Part shown: piece after piece, positions 47,566 to 59,965 of the stretch
Numbering within the stretch: position 1 is the first letter of the stretch
Layout: each line of letters begins with the position of its first letter
Assembly: GCA_037074765.1 (NCBI GenBank)
Contig: JBAMDO010000232.1
Location: 1 to 64,000, forward strand
Direction: 5' to 3'
DNA length: 64,000 nucleotides
From: Mansonella perstans
Taxonomy: Eukaryota; Nematoda; Chromadorea; Rhabditida; Onchocercidae
The notes under the pieces: model-generated
Database searches by the model: none
What the model was told of the DNA's origin: nothing
Seen by the model: only the letters and a program-made list of their open reading frames with translations
Made by a program: the position numbers and the translations under genes

Positions 47566-50500
47566 ATGGATGAAACACAAAGGGATTTATTCGAATCGGT
47601 GGAAGATTTACCAGAATGGTTGCAAACTGATTGGGTTTGTCAAAATAGTTGTCCATCGGGACGTATCACTGATGATTACACTTTACCTTCCGTGCAATAT
47701 ACGTTACCATCTTTCCTGAAACTTTCTACCTTTAGTTTCAATGCGACTATGGTTTGCTTTTATATATGCTTTTATCAATTATGGTTATAGTTATGTTATA
47801 TCAATTATTGTTTGCAGTGATTTTGATAATTATTACAAAAATGTGTCATTATTTTAAAGTTAAAAAATAAAGCGAGTTTTTGGAGTTTGAATTTTAATTT
47901 TTGTCAGATATCTTTTAAAAACGTTTACAATTTTTTCCTGTAGAGTTTCTACTTCATTTGAATATATTCAAGCTAATCTTAATACCCGGATTTGCTGAAT
48001 GAGACCGTTTTTTTTTAGCTGTATACAGATAGTGGGATCAAAATAGTATTTCGCTGTCTTCGGTTATTATATCAGCAAATTACTCATGATTCCACCGACA
48101 CAGCCATCATTGATCTGGATCGTTCACTCAGTTATTTAACCACCTTTGCACAGGTGAATAGTTGGAGTTATTGATCTCCTATGCTATGTTGATGAAAAGC
48201 TAAACTAAGATTTATTTGGGACTTAATTGGGAAGCTCAAAATTTAGAACATGGAATTGGACGGTGATATAAAAACACTGAATGGAATTGCGCGAGAATTC
48301 AAGTTTTTTCTTGTTCAGACGGGCTCACTGAGTCATTATGTTGCCAGTGATGGTTTATTTACTACACGAAATGTTGAAACAGTATTGCTTTTCATTTCTT
48401 AAATTCTAGATTTAAAAATTTGCTTCCAATATCTGTTGATATTCATGAGCGCAAAACTGAAACGTGCGTCAGAAATTCGTAAGTACGTTCAGTGGTATTG
48501 TTGTTGAAATTCGAGTGATTTGTCTTCTTAGTGATTTTTGCGGTTACAAATCAAGTCATGTTCATATTGCAGAATTACATTTTCCATGCCCTATTGATTA
48601 TCTGGATGAAAGCCGTCCGTGTTTCAAGTTTTTTCAAAAGTGAGTCATTTTGGGATGATGATTGTCTTTTTAAATTAATAAAATGTTTAAAGAGATGAAT
48701 GATTTTTTAAATTGACTGAGCTACTGTTATTCATTATTTATTTACGGTAAGAGTTATTTATAACTTTATACTTCCATGTTATCTTCAAAAAATGCTATCA
48801 TTCAGATCCACATATTAGTATTAATAATTTTCTAGTACATTGAAATTTTGTAAAAATTAGATTGAAAAAAAAAGCTTTAGTTTTGATACTACTATATTTT
48901 TTTCCTTTCATATTACTGTATAGGATTCGGTGGTTTCGAAAAGCTTTATCCAATGGGTGACGCATTATCATCAACAGAACAGCTATCAATGCTTGTTTCA
49001 TACGGATTACTACTAAGTGCATCACGCACGGTTAATAAATTTTTTGTTATGAGAAGTTTTTTGATAGAAGTCGATTTGAAATCTGTTTATAGCTGAAATG
49101 TTTCTTTTTTCTTACCCAATGTCCTAGTCTGTGGATGACGGTTTTCAAAATGTTTAAAATTTGTAGGGTCCAACTTTTCTGATTTTAAGCGACGTGTTTA
49201 AAATACGTTTTTTTTTTTTTTTTTAGATGTGTTTGAAATACGTGATTTCTAGAGTCGATCTTGTATATGTCGGTGTGTCACTGGCGCGTGGCATCAGCTT
49301 TATATATTCAACAGAGAAATGTTTTGGTCAAATATGGTCAAGCTGATAGGTTTATGCACTGGCAGTTTGCAATATCGCCTGCCTGAAAGCCCCTCAAGTG
49401 GTAGGTACCCAAATTGTCTCAAAGATGGTGTCATTTTAATCATAACAACTTTTTCACATTTGAAAGCGTCCACTTGTAAATTTTTAAATCTCCTGCTACA
49501 TCAGTATTCAATATAATTTCATTCTTATGACTGAAAAATGAAGAATTTAGAGATGTTCTTGGATTTATGTGACATTGGTAATACAGTTTCGGCGGAAACA
49601 TTTCTAGAAATAATTTGCGAACTTGGTACTAGTTCCGAAGATGCTTGCATCATATCAGGTGAAAGATTTGAAAAAATCGACCAAGTGGCAAAATTTTTCT
49701 CTTTACTAGTTATTTGTTTTCAATTAATAAACTTTGCAGGCAGAACTTCAGGTGATTATGTGGAATGTTTGCTGCAAATCATTTCAAAAGTACCAGAAAA
49801 ACAGTATGTTTTAAGGTAACATTTTGTTTTTGGTAGCGATTATTGCATTCAAAGTTGAAACAGACCCAAAAAGAAAAGTTAGCGAAGAGTTTTGAAATTT
49901 CAGCTGGACCTAAAACTTTGATGACTTCCAGTTTCATGAGTCGCAGTTTTTACAGGAAGCTATATTTATTATTCGATAAAGAACGGGGTGATAGACTTCT
50001 AGGAACAGAATCTGTTTTGCAATACTTTTTCACATATTTATGCTCGAACATATTGGAATCCTCTGATCAGGTAAGTAGCAATATACGTAGAAAAGCAGCT
50101 TGGCTTTCTTCTTAACTTTTAGATCTGTTAGCTCTTCGCCAACTAGAAATTCTGCAGATTATAACTGCTTTTCTAGAACTTAGATTTCTATCCAGCCAAT
50201 GGAAAAGTCTGGAAGGACTTTCTGTTTTCTTGCTGTAATGATGACACAGATGATCAATATGGCGATTGGAGGCTTTTTATACGACTTATGTCAATGCTTA
50301 TCAAAAGTTAGGTTTGTTCTTGTTTTGTCAATTGTATTCTGTCTGACGTACAAAGTTATTTTTACTTCTCTTACAGAATCTGATTCGGTTTGGAGAGCAA
50401 TGAAATCACGTATTTTTTCTAAATTTCCGGCTAAACGATTTCGTGAAATGCCAATTCATTCACTTATTTGTGTGTTCAGTCTCTTCATTGCATCCTTGCA

Positions 50501-53474
50501 TGAAACTGGTATAGTCTTTGTGGTGCTTTTCTACGCATTGAGAAACTCGCTTTTCTCAGAATTACTTTATGATTTTTAATTAAGTTCACGGATTTCAGTT
50601 ATGCTTTTTCACAAGAATTTCAATAATAGTAATGTAAGATGGTGATCTGTTGCTCAACATTCAGATATGGAAGAGACTTCTAATAAGGTGATTTCATTAG
50701 CGACAGCTGCGTTTGATCCTTCTGATAAGGAACGTCACGATGTCCTGATTCGAGCGGTTCAGTGTACAAAGTACATCTTGGATGAAAATCATCATAATTC
50801 TTTGCAAGCAATCTCAACGTTAATAGCATGTAATTTTTATATGTCTGTTCTCGCTTGCTGTATTGCGTTTATTTGTATTTTTCAAATTTACTCTTAAATT
50901 TTCTACTCTTTAAATTTTTTGGTCAGTCCGGAATAAAACCCAACACTAACCTAAGCGCAATTTCAAATACTATGGGACTTTTCATTTGGTGCTCGGTTTC
51001 AGTCAGCAGAGTATTCCTTACACTCACTTTAAAATCTTCAATTTGTGCTGCGTCTTAAAAAACCTTTTGTAGTGATGGGAAGGCTTGATGATAAAAAAGA
51101 TGTTTCGCTGTATGCCGAATGCTGCATGTGTATTGGTGAAAAAGTATCTGAGGTATCAGCTTCAGTTTCAAGTTTTTTGAAAAGAAACATATGAATTGCT
51201 TTTAAAAAATCTGTCGTGAAAAACATAAATAATTCTAGGCCGGTTCTCTGGCCCGGTTTTTGCCATCTATGAATGATATGGATTTTGAACAGCTTTTGGC
51301 GATAACTGCTCACTGTCGAACTGAAAACAGTGTTCTGTGGAATGCAGCTATCAGTCATCTTAAAAGTCCTAATTTCTCCACTGTAATAAATTACATCGTT
51401 GTACAGGTTGGTTTTTTTGTTAAAAGAATGCTTAGTAAAAAATTTATGAAACTGTTTATGTGGCTTCTAGAAATTATTGAACAATGAACTTTTTCCTTAA
51501 TGTATTATCACCCGTTTAATTCTTGCAATATTAATTAGGCCAGAATTATCCGCAATTTCTAAAAAAAGATATTGTTGACGTCATGTTACTACCGTTTTGC
51601 ACTATTTGTTTTTGAACCAAGTAAAACAATAAGCAATTATGAGCAGCATCATGAATCAGGCATACTTAAGAATGTTAAGGAAACGAATAATGTGTATTAA
51701 GTAATCAAACTAGGCACGTATGACTGTTGTAAAAGTTAATGCGTTACAACAAGCAACTAGATCTGTCACATTTCCGAACTCAATGTTCCAAATTTTTCTG
51801 GTCCGTATAAAAACCAGAATTTTTTCTTTTTCGGAAATTTTTTGTTCGTTTCAGTTAATGATAAAATTTGAACGCAATCAATCAGCTTTTCAAAACATGC
51901 GTCAAGTCGTGCAAAATCTTTTAGCCGAAAAAAGTTACAAATTGGAAGCTTGTTTTTACTTTTTGCGAGAATTCATGAAAAGAGCCAATAATGCATTCTA
52001 TCCGGTTGAACTCATTGTTCCATTGTGGTTAGTGGTCACCTTCGAGAAACCGGACACAGACGGTTTGGTTTTCTTGAGATTCAATCCTTCAAGATGAATT
52101 TTCGATTTGTTCATGTTTATTTTTCAATGCAGTATTTAAGTTCTTCATAAACTCTGATCTGGGTACCTCGTTTATCATGAAGACGATAGTCTCTAGGCTG
52201 TTTTGATTGTGGAAAGATCACTCTGGAAATTTCACCGAGAAAATTCCTAGCAATATGAACTAATGACAATCTAGTCGCAGGATGAATTAAGTAAGAATCA
52301 GCTCCAGAAACTTTTTCAAATACTATTCGACTAACAGAACATCTGATTTTTTAGAACTTAATGACATATCTAGAAGTATTTGCAAGAATCTTCAAGTGTC
52401 ATTTCGGAAAAATGGCTTATACTTTGAAGCTTTTCCTGCGGATTCATCTTCAACAAATCTCTTGATACGTTGGCTTTTTGAGGTTGTATTATTCTGCATT
52501 TGTGTTTTATTTTAAGCTGCAAATTCAGTCCTAATTCCAAATTTCAAACATTTTACTTGTTATAGACTATTTCAAAAAACGCTAAGAACAATAAGAAATG
52601 GGTTCACGAGAACATTATGAGTTGGTCCGAACTACTAGTAGCACCTCTACATCATATTTTGATGAATGCTGAAGTAACAACAGTGATCCATTGCTGCCGC
52701 ATAATGTCCTATTTATATATGTATGTTGCGCAACAAATTTATAAGCCTCCCTCGGAATGTAATTTTAATCGATCACCGTTTGTCTGCTTCTGCAAACTTA
52801 TACTACAAAATGTGGTAAGTTCAGTGAATTTTAAAAATTGCTTCGGTTTTTATTTATACATTCATTGAATTTCGAAACTGAGCTGAAATAAACTTTGAAA
52901 TTCTCATCAGAACACGACAGCAGATAAGAAAAAAACTTTATTATCTGCTGTCGAGTTGGCAGGAATAATCTGAATTCATTGGAAGCTTGAAAACTCAATT
53001 TCCACTCTTGGCTTTTCAAGAAATATTGACACACGTGTAGTTATTGACCCATTTTCAAAGTCTGACTTTTTAATAAGTAAACTTGCAAGTAACCGTAACA
53101 GGATTTCTAGAAGTAAGGCATTCTTCAACATCTTCCTTGTTGATTATTAAAGCTTTTGATGAGATTTTTTGGAATTTTGAATTTAAGATTTCCAAGCTTA
53201 TTTTGTATTTCAGCTTTTAATGCGCGAATTTCCCGCAAACTTTGTTCGTGAAGTGCTACCTAATTACATGTTTGGCATGTTGTCATTACCGGTACATTCA
53301 GTACCCTATCTCCTGCGTGTAGTTTCTGACATACTCGAGAAACACTTGGATGATAATGTTTTAAAAGAGATATTCACGAATATGCTCAAGGAAAAACCAC
53401 AGTTAATCACAACGCTGTACGCTTCATCTAAAGTGGGTACAAGATTGTTCAATTTCATTTCACAAATAAAGTAA
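47566..53474 (+). CDS. MMS22L: MMS22L-like replication-fork repair protein, about 24 exons, about 929 aa
   Basis: MMS22L pairs with TONSL to promote RAD51-dependent repair at stalled forks. Exons by phase: 47566-47751, 48019-48153, 48247-48352, 48410-48478, 48573-48639, 48721-48746, 48924-49030, 49255-49349, 49390-49400, 49551-49658, 49740-49803, 49932-50070, 50177-50306, 50377-50508, 50665-50829, 50956-50988, 51073-51152, 51239-51406, 51544-51579, 51714-51800, 51855-52062, 52355-52482, 52566-52814, 53214-53474. Family resemblance is clearest at VWRAMKSRIFSKFPAKRF followed by HSLICVFSLFIASL, which parallels the vertebrate GRIYSKFHQKRM block. Weaker matches are LKICFQYLLIFMS and FQILWDFSF. It is all-helical and lacks catalytic motifs. 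The 11-nt exon, exon 6 and the 51544-51579 end are the weakest. Start is the first ATG after the acceptor at 47524. The model is shorter than the human protein (1243 aa). Confidence 0.7.
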
Positions 53475-54286
53475 AAGTTTAAAGAATCATCGAACATATG
53501 TGTGAATTTTTCCGAAACCCATCTAATGACTCTATCGTAAAGTCTTGTAAACACTGTTCAATTTCAAGGAAGAAATTGAAAAACTGAACACATGTAACAA
53601 ATCTGATTGTGTGTGGAATGGACAGGAATTTTCTTAAACGTAAGATAAAGTGCAAAATACAATCAGTTGAGAGGAAGCAGACTACTACATAACGAAATTT
53701 AAGTCTGATCTTACTTGCTGATTCCCAAAAGTTTACCACTGCATATTAGCATTTGTAGAGAAACTGCGACAACAATGTAACAAGAGAAATATGAGTAAAG
53801 TGTAATGCGATTCGTTTTGTTTTAAAAAAATAAAAATCCACAAGAGATATTTTGCATGGAACAGGTCATTATAAGGCTTTATCGGTGTCGATAAACATAT
53901 CACTACTGAAAAATGAACGGAGTTCAAGATCAGACGGTTCAAAAAGGCTATCTTTCACAAATTTTTTTAGTCTTATAAAAGAATTATAATGCATGAACGT
54001 TAGAATACAAAAAGGATTTCATAAATATCATGAAATCGGTAACTGTAAGTTAGAAGTTATAAATGAGAAATACAGAAAACAAATAAATAGTGACAGTTAA
54101 GTCTCAGAAGTAGCTGATAAAATACGAAAAGCAAACACTTCACATATAAATCCACCGAGATTAAAGAACTCGTTGCTTTTTATTCGAAACAGTCAAAAAA
54201 AACGAATCCTACTGGAGATAATAGGTAAAAATGCGAAATATATGTGAACTGTAAGATATACAGGCTACGTTCAATTTATTATTTCA
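53475..54286. other. convergent 3' intergenic region
   Basis: This 812-bp gap separates the tail-to-tail MMS22L-like (+) and innexin (-) genes. No exon or repeat of note was found. It should contain both 3' UTRs and poly-A sites; only the innexin signal at 54275-54280 is recognisable. Confidence 0.6.
54275..54280 (-). terminator. poly-A signal AATAAA of the innexin gene
   Basis: On the - strand AATAAA begins 7 nt after the TAG stop codon of the innexin. Its position is plausible for a very short nematode 3' UTR. It is the only canonical hexamer directly behind any stop codon in the window that I noted. Confidence 0.45.
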
Positions 54287-57200
54287 CTAAATTTTGATAG
54301 AGGTTTTCCGGCTCATATTAAAGCTTTTTGAAGTTTCTTCTTTTTCTCCCTCCTTCTTCTGTTCTTCGTCATCGCTGCTCTCCACAAATTTTTTAATTCT
54401 ATTACTACCAATATCGATCTCCTCCAAGCTATGACGTCGTCGAAGTTTACCTTGACTATCAATGGAGAAAATGCTGCCATGAAGCTGATTTCCGAGCTGT
54501 GGTGAAAATGGTACAATACTATCCTTGGAATTGTTTCGGGACGGCAAACATGAACCTCCCAGGATGTTGCCTGGAACAGGATAATATACATAATCATTTT
54601 GTTCATGACACCATATTAAACAAAATACAAGTATAGGTGAGAACTTCCCATCCTTTACATTATGACAAAATAAAAAACAAGTTAAAAAAAACAAATGTTT
54701 TCTGAACTGAACAGAAGGAAGGAAGTTAAACTAACGTGATGGTACTTTCGGTAATAAACTTGGCGAACCGCGTTTCACGAAATATGGTGAATCAAAGAAA
54801 ACACCTCTTTTCTTTTGCAACGCGTTTAAAGCATCCGAACTGATTTTTCGAGCGATTTCTGCTTCTTCAAGCAGCGCCATTTCTAACCTTTGTTGATGCT
54901 GCGGCCATACCTTATCCACTTGTAATATATGTCTGAAAACATAAATCTCAGAAAAATTCCAGAAAACTTCCTGAGACCGACAAACTTTAATGAGTGAATT
55001 ATACGGAATAATTCGAATATCTAAAATCATAAGTTCCCATCGAGATCCATGCATTACACAGTGTATGCAACTTCGTTACGATCCATAGAATGCAAGAAAA
55101 TATTACGTTTTACTGAATATTCTAGACCTACATACTTCCTTCTTTCCTCAAAAACATAGTGAGATTGCCAGAGAGATGCGATCAATTCAGTAGCAAAAAC
55201 AACATCCGCATGAATAGCAACCATTCTTAAAACAAAGGTGCCATCTGTCCCCAAATATTTGTGCAAAAAACGGTCAACGTGCTCCTTATTTTCTGAAAGA
55301 AATACAGATCGTCTCTGTTATTTAAAATTACACAGTTAGGAGGAAATAGAATCAATTGAGTCAAGATAACCATTCCATTTCTTAACTATATGTTTACGAC
55401 TTTTAGTCTAAACAAGAAAAAAAAAGACTGATTAGTACTGAAAAAAAGAATCACTAACGTGGGTTGTTTTTATCAAACGGTGTCCCGCTCATTTCCAGAT
55501 GATTTAGAATAAAGTGTTCCTTTGAACAATTTTCTGTCAACAAATAGATCCAGTTCAAAACACTCAGAGATGTAAGCGCTGCTAATATCATAAACCTGAA
55601 AATCAAACAACAACGATTACTGTCATAAAGAATTCAAAGTAACAATAAATAAGAGAATGTTGGATGAAAAAGGTTACCAAGCCCACAGAAGAATGAAAAT
55701 TTTCTCAGTGAACAAGTTTACAACAAGAACACATTGCACTGTATGCGTCTGTATGTTTCCCATTTCTCGGACCTTAAAACTAAGAGTGAAACATTAAATA
55801 TTTGGAGTGAGGATAAAACATAGATGCAAAACAATACGGTTTTAAATAATTTTGATTTACTTACTTCAAAATCGCAAAGCGTTACTAAGGGGAAAACCCC
55901 ACTGTGGTGCCATGATGGTGGAGAAACATTTTTAGGCCATATAATATTCATCCATGATTCTAAGCCGTAATCATTTTTAAACTCTGGTAATAAATATCTG
56001 CAAAACGAGGGAAGTAACATACGTATTCTTTCATGCAGAAAGTAACATGTGAGATCAATGAAAAATCTTCGTGGGCTCCTGCAGAACGACATAATCCAAA
56101 ACTTTGCAGGAATTTAAAGTAATGATCCTTCATATTAAATTTCATGGTTCAGCGTATAAAAAGTATCTTTTTCTGCCACTAATCAACTAGCATTCTTTTT
56201 TTGAAAAGGATTACCGTGTCATTAAAGTGATTTGGAATATAACATTTGCCAGAAATGCTAACTTCGCCACGATATATATTGTTGCAACGTAATAATTCGC
56301 ATATTTTAAATTCAAGAATCGAAAAAATTTATGAGGCACCAGTTTTTTCTGAAATTTAAATGACAAACTTGAATTAGAATTAACGCAGAATAAAGCTGGA
56401 TAAAGATGAAGTTAATTTAAATTAGATACCTTTTTCACCCGTTCGTGGAATCTTAGCGCACCTTGCAGATGGATACATAATGCTTCAATATTACCCTTCT
56501 TAACTTCCAAGGATGAATTTGCCGGATCACTAGATAAACGAAGAATTTGACCCAATTTCATCCCTACAATACAGAAAAAGTCAAAAACACCATCTAATTC
56601 CGCAAAGTTCTCCAAATCTATCATTCAGTATGATGGTTTAACATTACACAATACAGCTATGTCAAGGCAGTAACAACTAATATATCTTTCTTCTTCAGAC
56701 TTCATTCTTCTAAGTTTAACCATGTTAGTAAAAACAGATAAAGTGAAAAAAATATCTGGTATCTGGTATACTGTAGCCTAAAAGAATAAGGAATCAAGGA
56801 AATGCAGATGCAATGAAGTTTATCAATTCAAAGGAAAAATTTTTTTCGTATTTATCAATGTTAAAGCATGGCAACAATGGTAAATACAAAATACTCTATA
56901 ACCCTAATCAATACCTGAATGGCCAGCAAAATACTTCCATATAAGAGTAGGTGCTTTGAAACATGCCGCTTGAAAGAGCAAAAAAAATGGCATCCATTGA
57001 TAGTAACTAATCTGACGTTCTTGGCGTTCTTCTATTGGAATATCCTCCACAAAAACCGTCGGTGGAATAAAATACGTATCTTGTGCCCAACAGAAATTTT
57101 CTGCATACTGAAAACATAACCTGATCGAAAAATTTCCGATTACAGGGCAAATCATGTACGAATGTGAAAAATAGAGTTCTTGATTCTTCTATGACATATT

Positions 57201-57704
57201 TCATGTTACAAAATTTCAACCAATCATCGTAATCTTAACAAATGATGAAACTAGATATTCAAACTTCAAAAATAAACCCTATTTGATGAATTGAAAGATA
57301 TTACCTGTTCCCATGCTCTACTGAAACCCATCGGTAACATACATTCCATTGGACGTCCACCAAATTGTTTGAAGCTAATAATAATAGAAAAAGCAATCAA
57401 TAAATTGCAAGTAAAATAACTGTGCAAACTTGCAATTACATCCTATAAAATTAACCAATTAAAATAGAAAGATTTTAAAAAAAAAAAGGAAAAATAAATA
57501 AATATATATTTTCAACTAGCATTTTAGCAAATCAACAAATGAGTTGCAAAATGTTAAAACGTTAGGTAATGATAGAGTAGCTTACTATACGATACGATCA
57601 TTTTCTGAAATTAAATTTTTGATACCAACAAAAAGTTTCCAAACCTTAACAATAGGTTTGTTACTGTATGGGACAGCATGAAGAATATGAAATACAAACG
57701 ACAT
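54287..57704 (-). CDS. innexin (gap-junction channel subunit), 11 exons, 553 aa
   Basis: Invertebrate gap-junction subunit; it forms channels or hemichannels in the plasma membrane. Exons: 57645-57704, 57305-57442, 56915-57107, 56430-56563, 56215-56348, 55997-55865, 55678-55772, 55459-55595, 55136-55292, 54736-54932, 54287-54570. Phases match throughout and the sum is exactly 554 codons. TM1 spans [20 protein letters not shown]. Extracellular loop 1 has its two cysteines ([16 protein letters not shown]). The signature YYQWMPFF starts TM2, a Met variant of YYQWV. TM3 is [20 protein letters not shown]. Loop 2 has TLCDFE and TVQCVLV. TM4 is [20 protein letters not shown]. The cytosolic tail is long and acidic ([16 protein letters not shown]). 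From recalled sequences it resembles the C. elegans inx-10/inx-11 group, but I do not assign orthology. Confidence 0.95.
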
Positions 57705-59965
57705 TCTTCTTCCTTACATAAAGCAAATATTTAATTGCTTGTTAATTTCAGGATTAATTGCATATAATACTTGATCTGATCTTTAGAATAATCGAAACAG
57801 AACATTGTCATCCTGCAAACAAAAATCTGCAAAATTTAGTCAAATTGATTTTTATCAGAATTTTTAATCGTAATTACTTGTAAAATTTTCCACCTTATTT
57901 GAATCATTTCCATTCCTTCTAATACACTATCGTTACTCATCGTTCTCTCGCTCCTTTTTACTTTCCCTCACTCTAATTTATCATTAAAATCCACACAATC
58001 TGCTGATGCTAACCTTGATAACCTTAAACTAACCCTTTACCATCCCTCACAATTTTATCCCATAACCGTACCTGTCACTGCCAAGCTTATTACAATGCTA
58101 TTAAACTGAAAGCAAAACATCGAACAATCCATAAATCTTTTGTTGGCAGAAATCCGGAAGAAACTAATCCGTTTCTCGTGGGTGTATGCAAAAATTTCTT
58201 TACAGATTAACGGTTTTCCGGATTGTTCATTAACAGATTGATAAGCATTGCAGAAGAGAAGATATTACATTTATTGCCACAGTTACATTTGAGGGAAAGG
58301 TTTTTTAAATTGTTTTTCATATCGTTTTGCTATATTTGTTGGTTATATTGAAGTGAAAAGGAAAAAAAAAAAGTTTTGAAAATTCTAAACTGGAAGAATC
58401 ATCGAATTGGATTGGCTCAATTTAGAAACTTTAGCATTTTTTTGGTAGTCAAACAGATGTCAATACATGGTCAGTTATTTATGACATGACGGAAGTGGTA
58501 GAGACCACATTGGTCACCAATTTATAATATATGGAATGACATTACTGTGACAGTTGCGTAATATGCAAATCATGTGGGAGAGATTCGATGCAAAGTCTCA
58601 TTTTATCAACAGCATAAATAAGCGTTACGTATGTCTTGAAATGATGATACGTAAATAAACGTGAACAAAGAAACACAATAGCCTGGTTAAACTTCAGATA
58701 AATGTTTACATATGAATTTACAATTGCACTAAATATTAACGTTTTCATCCATACAAAATACAATCAATTGTTAAACAATTACAGCAAAATCATAGAGTTA
58801 ATTAAATAATTCAAATATTAATTCAACTGTTGTCAAGTTTACCAGATGTTTATTGTATTCATGAAAACTTCATGAAATTGATAATATCTTATTGGAATTG
58901 ACGTGTAATTTAACGTAATTGCAAAATTTACAAGTACTGAAAAGAATTTATTGAGCGATACCCAGTAAGCATAAAAATCAGTTTGAACATTATTTTTAGT
59001 TGATATGCATTTTGAAAGCAACGTTTAATTTACATGAATCAAAAGTGAACATGTAGCATATAATTAAGAAAAAAACGCGAAACAGAATTTTAAATAGAAT
59101 TTTATATTGAAAAATACAAATGACCATTTTTCCGGTTGTCGGGAAAACTGTCATTAAAAAAAATGGTATCATAGGAAGAAGTCGCATGTATTACAACATT
59201 GTGTCTTTCCCGATATCTTTGATGGAAGATTTGTTGGATAGCAATTAATTTAAAATGTTTTATTTGATTTATTTTAAGTTAATACATTAAGATACCAAAC
59301 AACTTTTCGTGTTTATATATTGGATTAGAAATAATCGATAACAATGACAAAAAACATTAGTCTGTAAATGTACATCATGTGAATAAAATATGAATAGAAC
59401 ATATTTTAATAGAAAGCTTTTTTTCCATTTCATTAAAATTAACAAATTTGAGAAGAAATAATTGTTATTTTAATTTGTTAATGTATCTGCTTCTCTTGAT
59501 AGCAGATTTTGTAATTTCTAAAATTTCAAAATCGAAACTTCTGATAAAAAAAATTTTTTGTAGCAATTTATTAACAAATTTTGTGTGTGATGCAAAACTC
59601 ATTTACAGATTCAAGAAAATATGACATTTTTAAATTCAAATTATCCTTGCTGTGTAGAGGCAATAGAGGCAAGCAAAATTATTACAAGCTCTGAATAAAA
59701 AAATAATGAAAATGGTCACAATTTGAATATTATAATTACAATATGCTCAATGATAAGCAGCAGAATCAGCTATGATTATCAATTTATAGGTATATGCATT
59801 CAATGAAATGGATCAGATATAAATACAAATTGAATAATCAAATCAATTTTAGTTTTTTTTTTCTTTTTTGTAATTGGAGCTATCGAATTGAAATCGAATT
59901 TTTTTTTCCTTCTTTTGATCGCAAGAAGATAAAAGAATATTTACAAAAATTAAGGATATCGAAGA
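57705..59965. other. intergenic region between innexin and calcium channel genes
   Basis: About 2.3 kb without a supported exon on either strand. It contains the innexin promoter side (a pyrimidine-rich patch near 57890-58090) and the 3' flank of the calcium channel gene. Short open frames around 58540-59190 are Phe/Ile/Tyr-rich chance frames without splice context. Confidence 0.55.

Noticed and set aside
55960..56145. 61-codon - strand frame ([20 protein letters not shown]...) inside the innexin gene
   Set aside because: It lies in an intron; the neighbouring exons join in phase without it and give the conserved innexin sequence.
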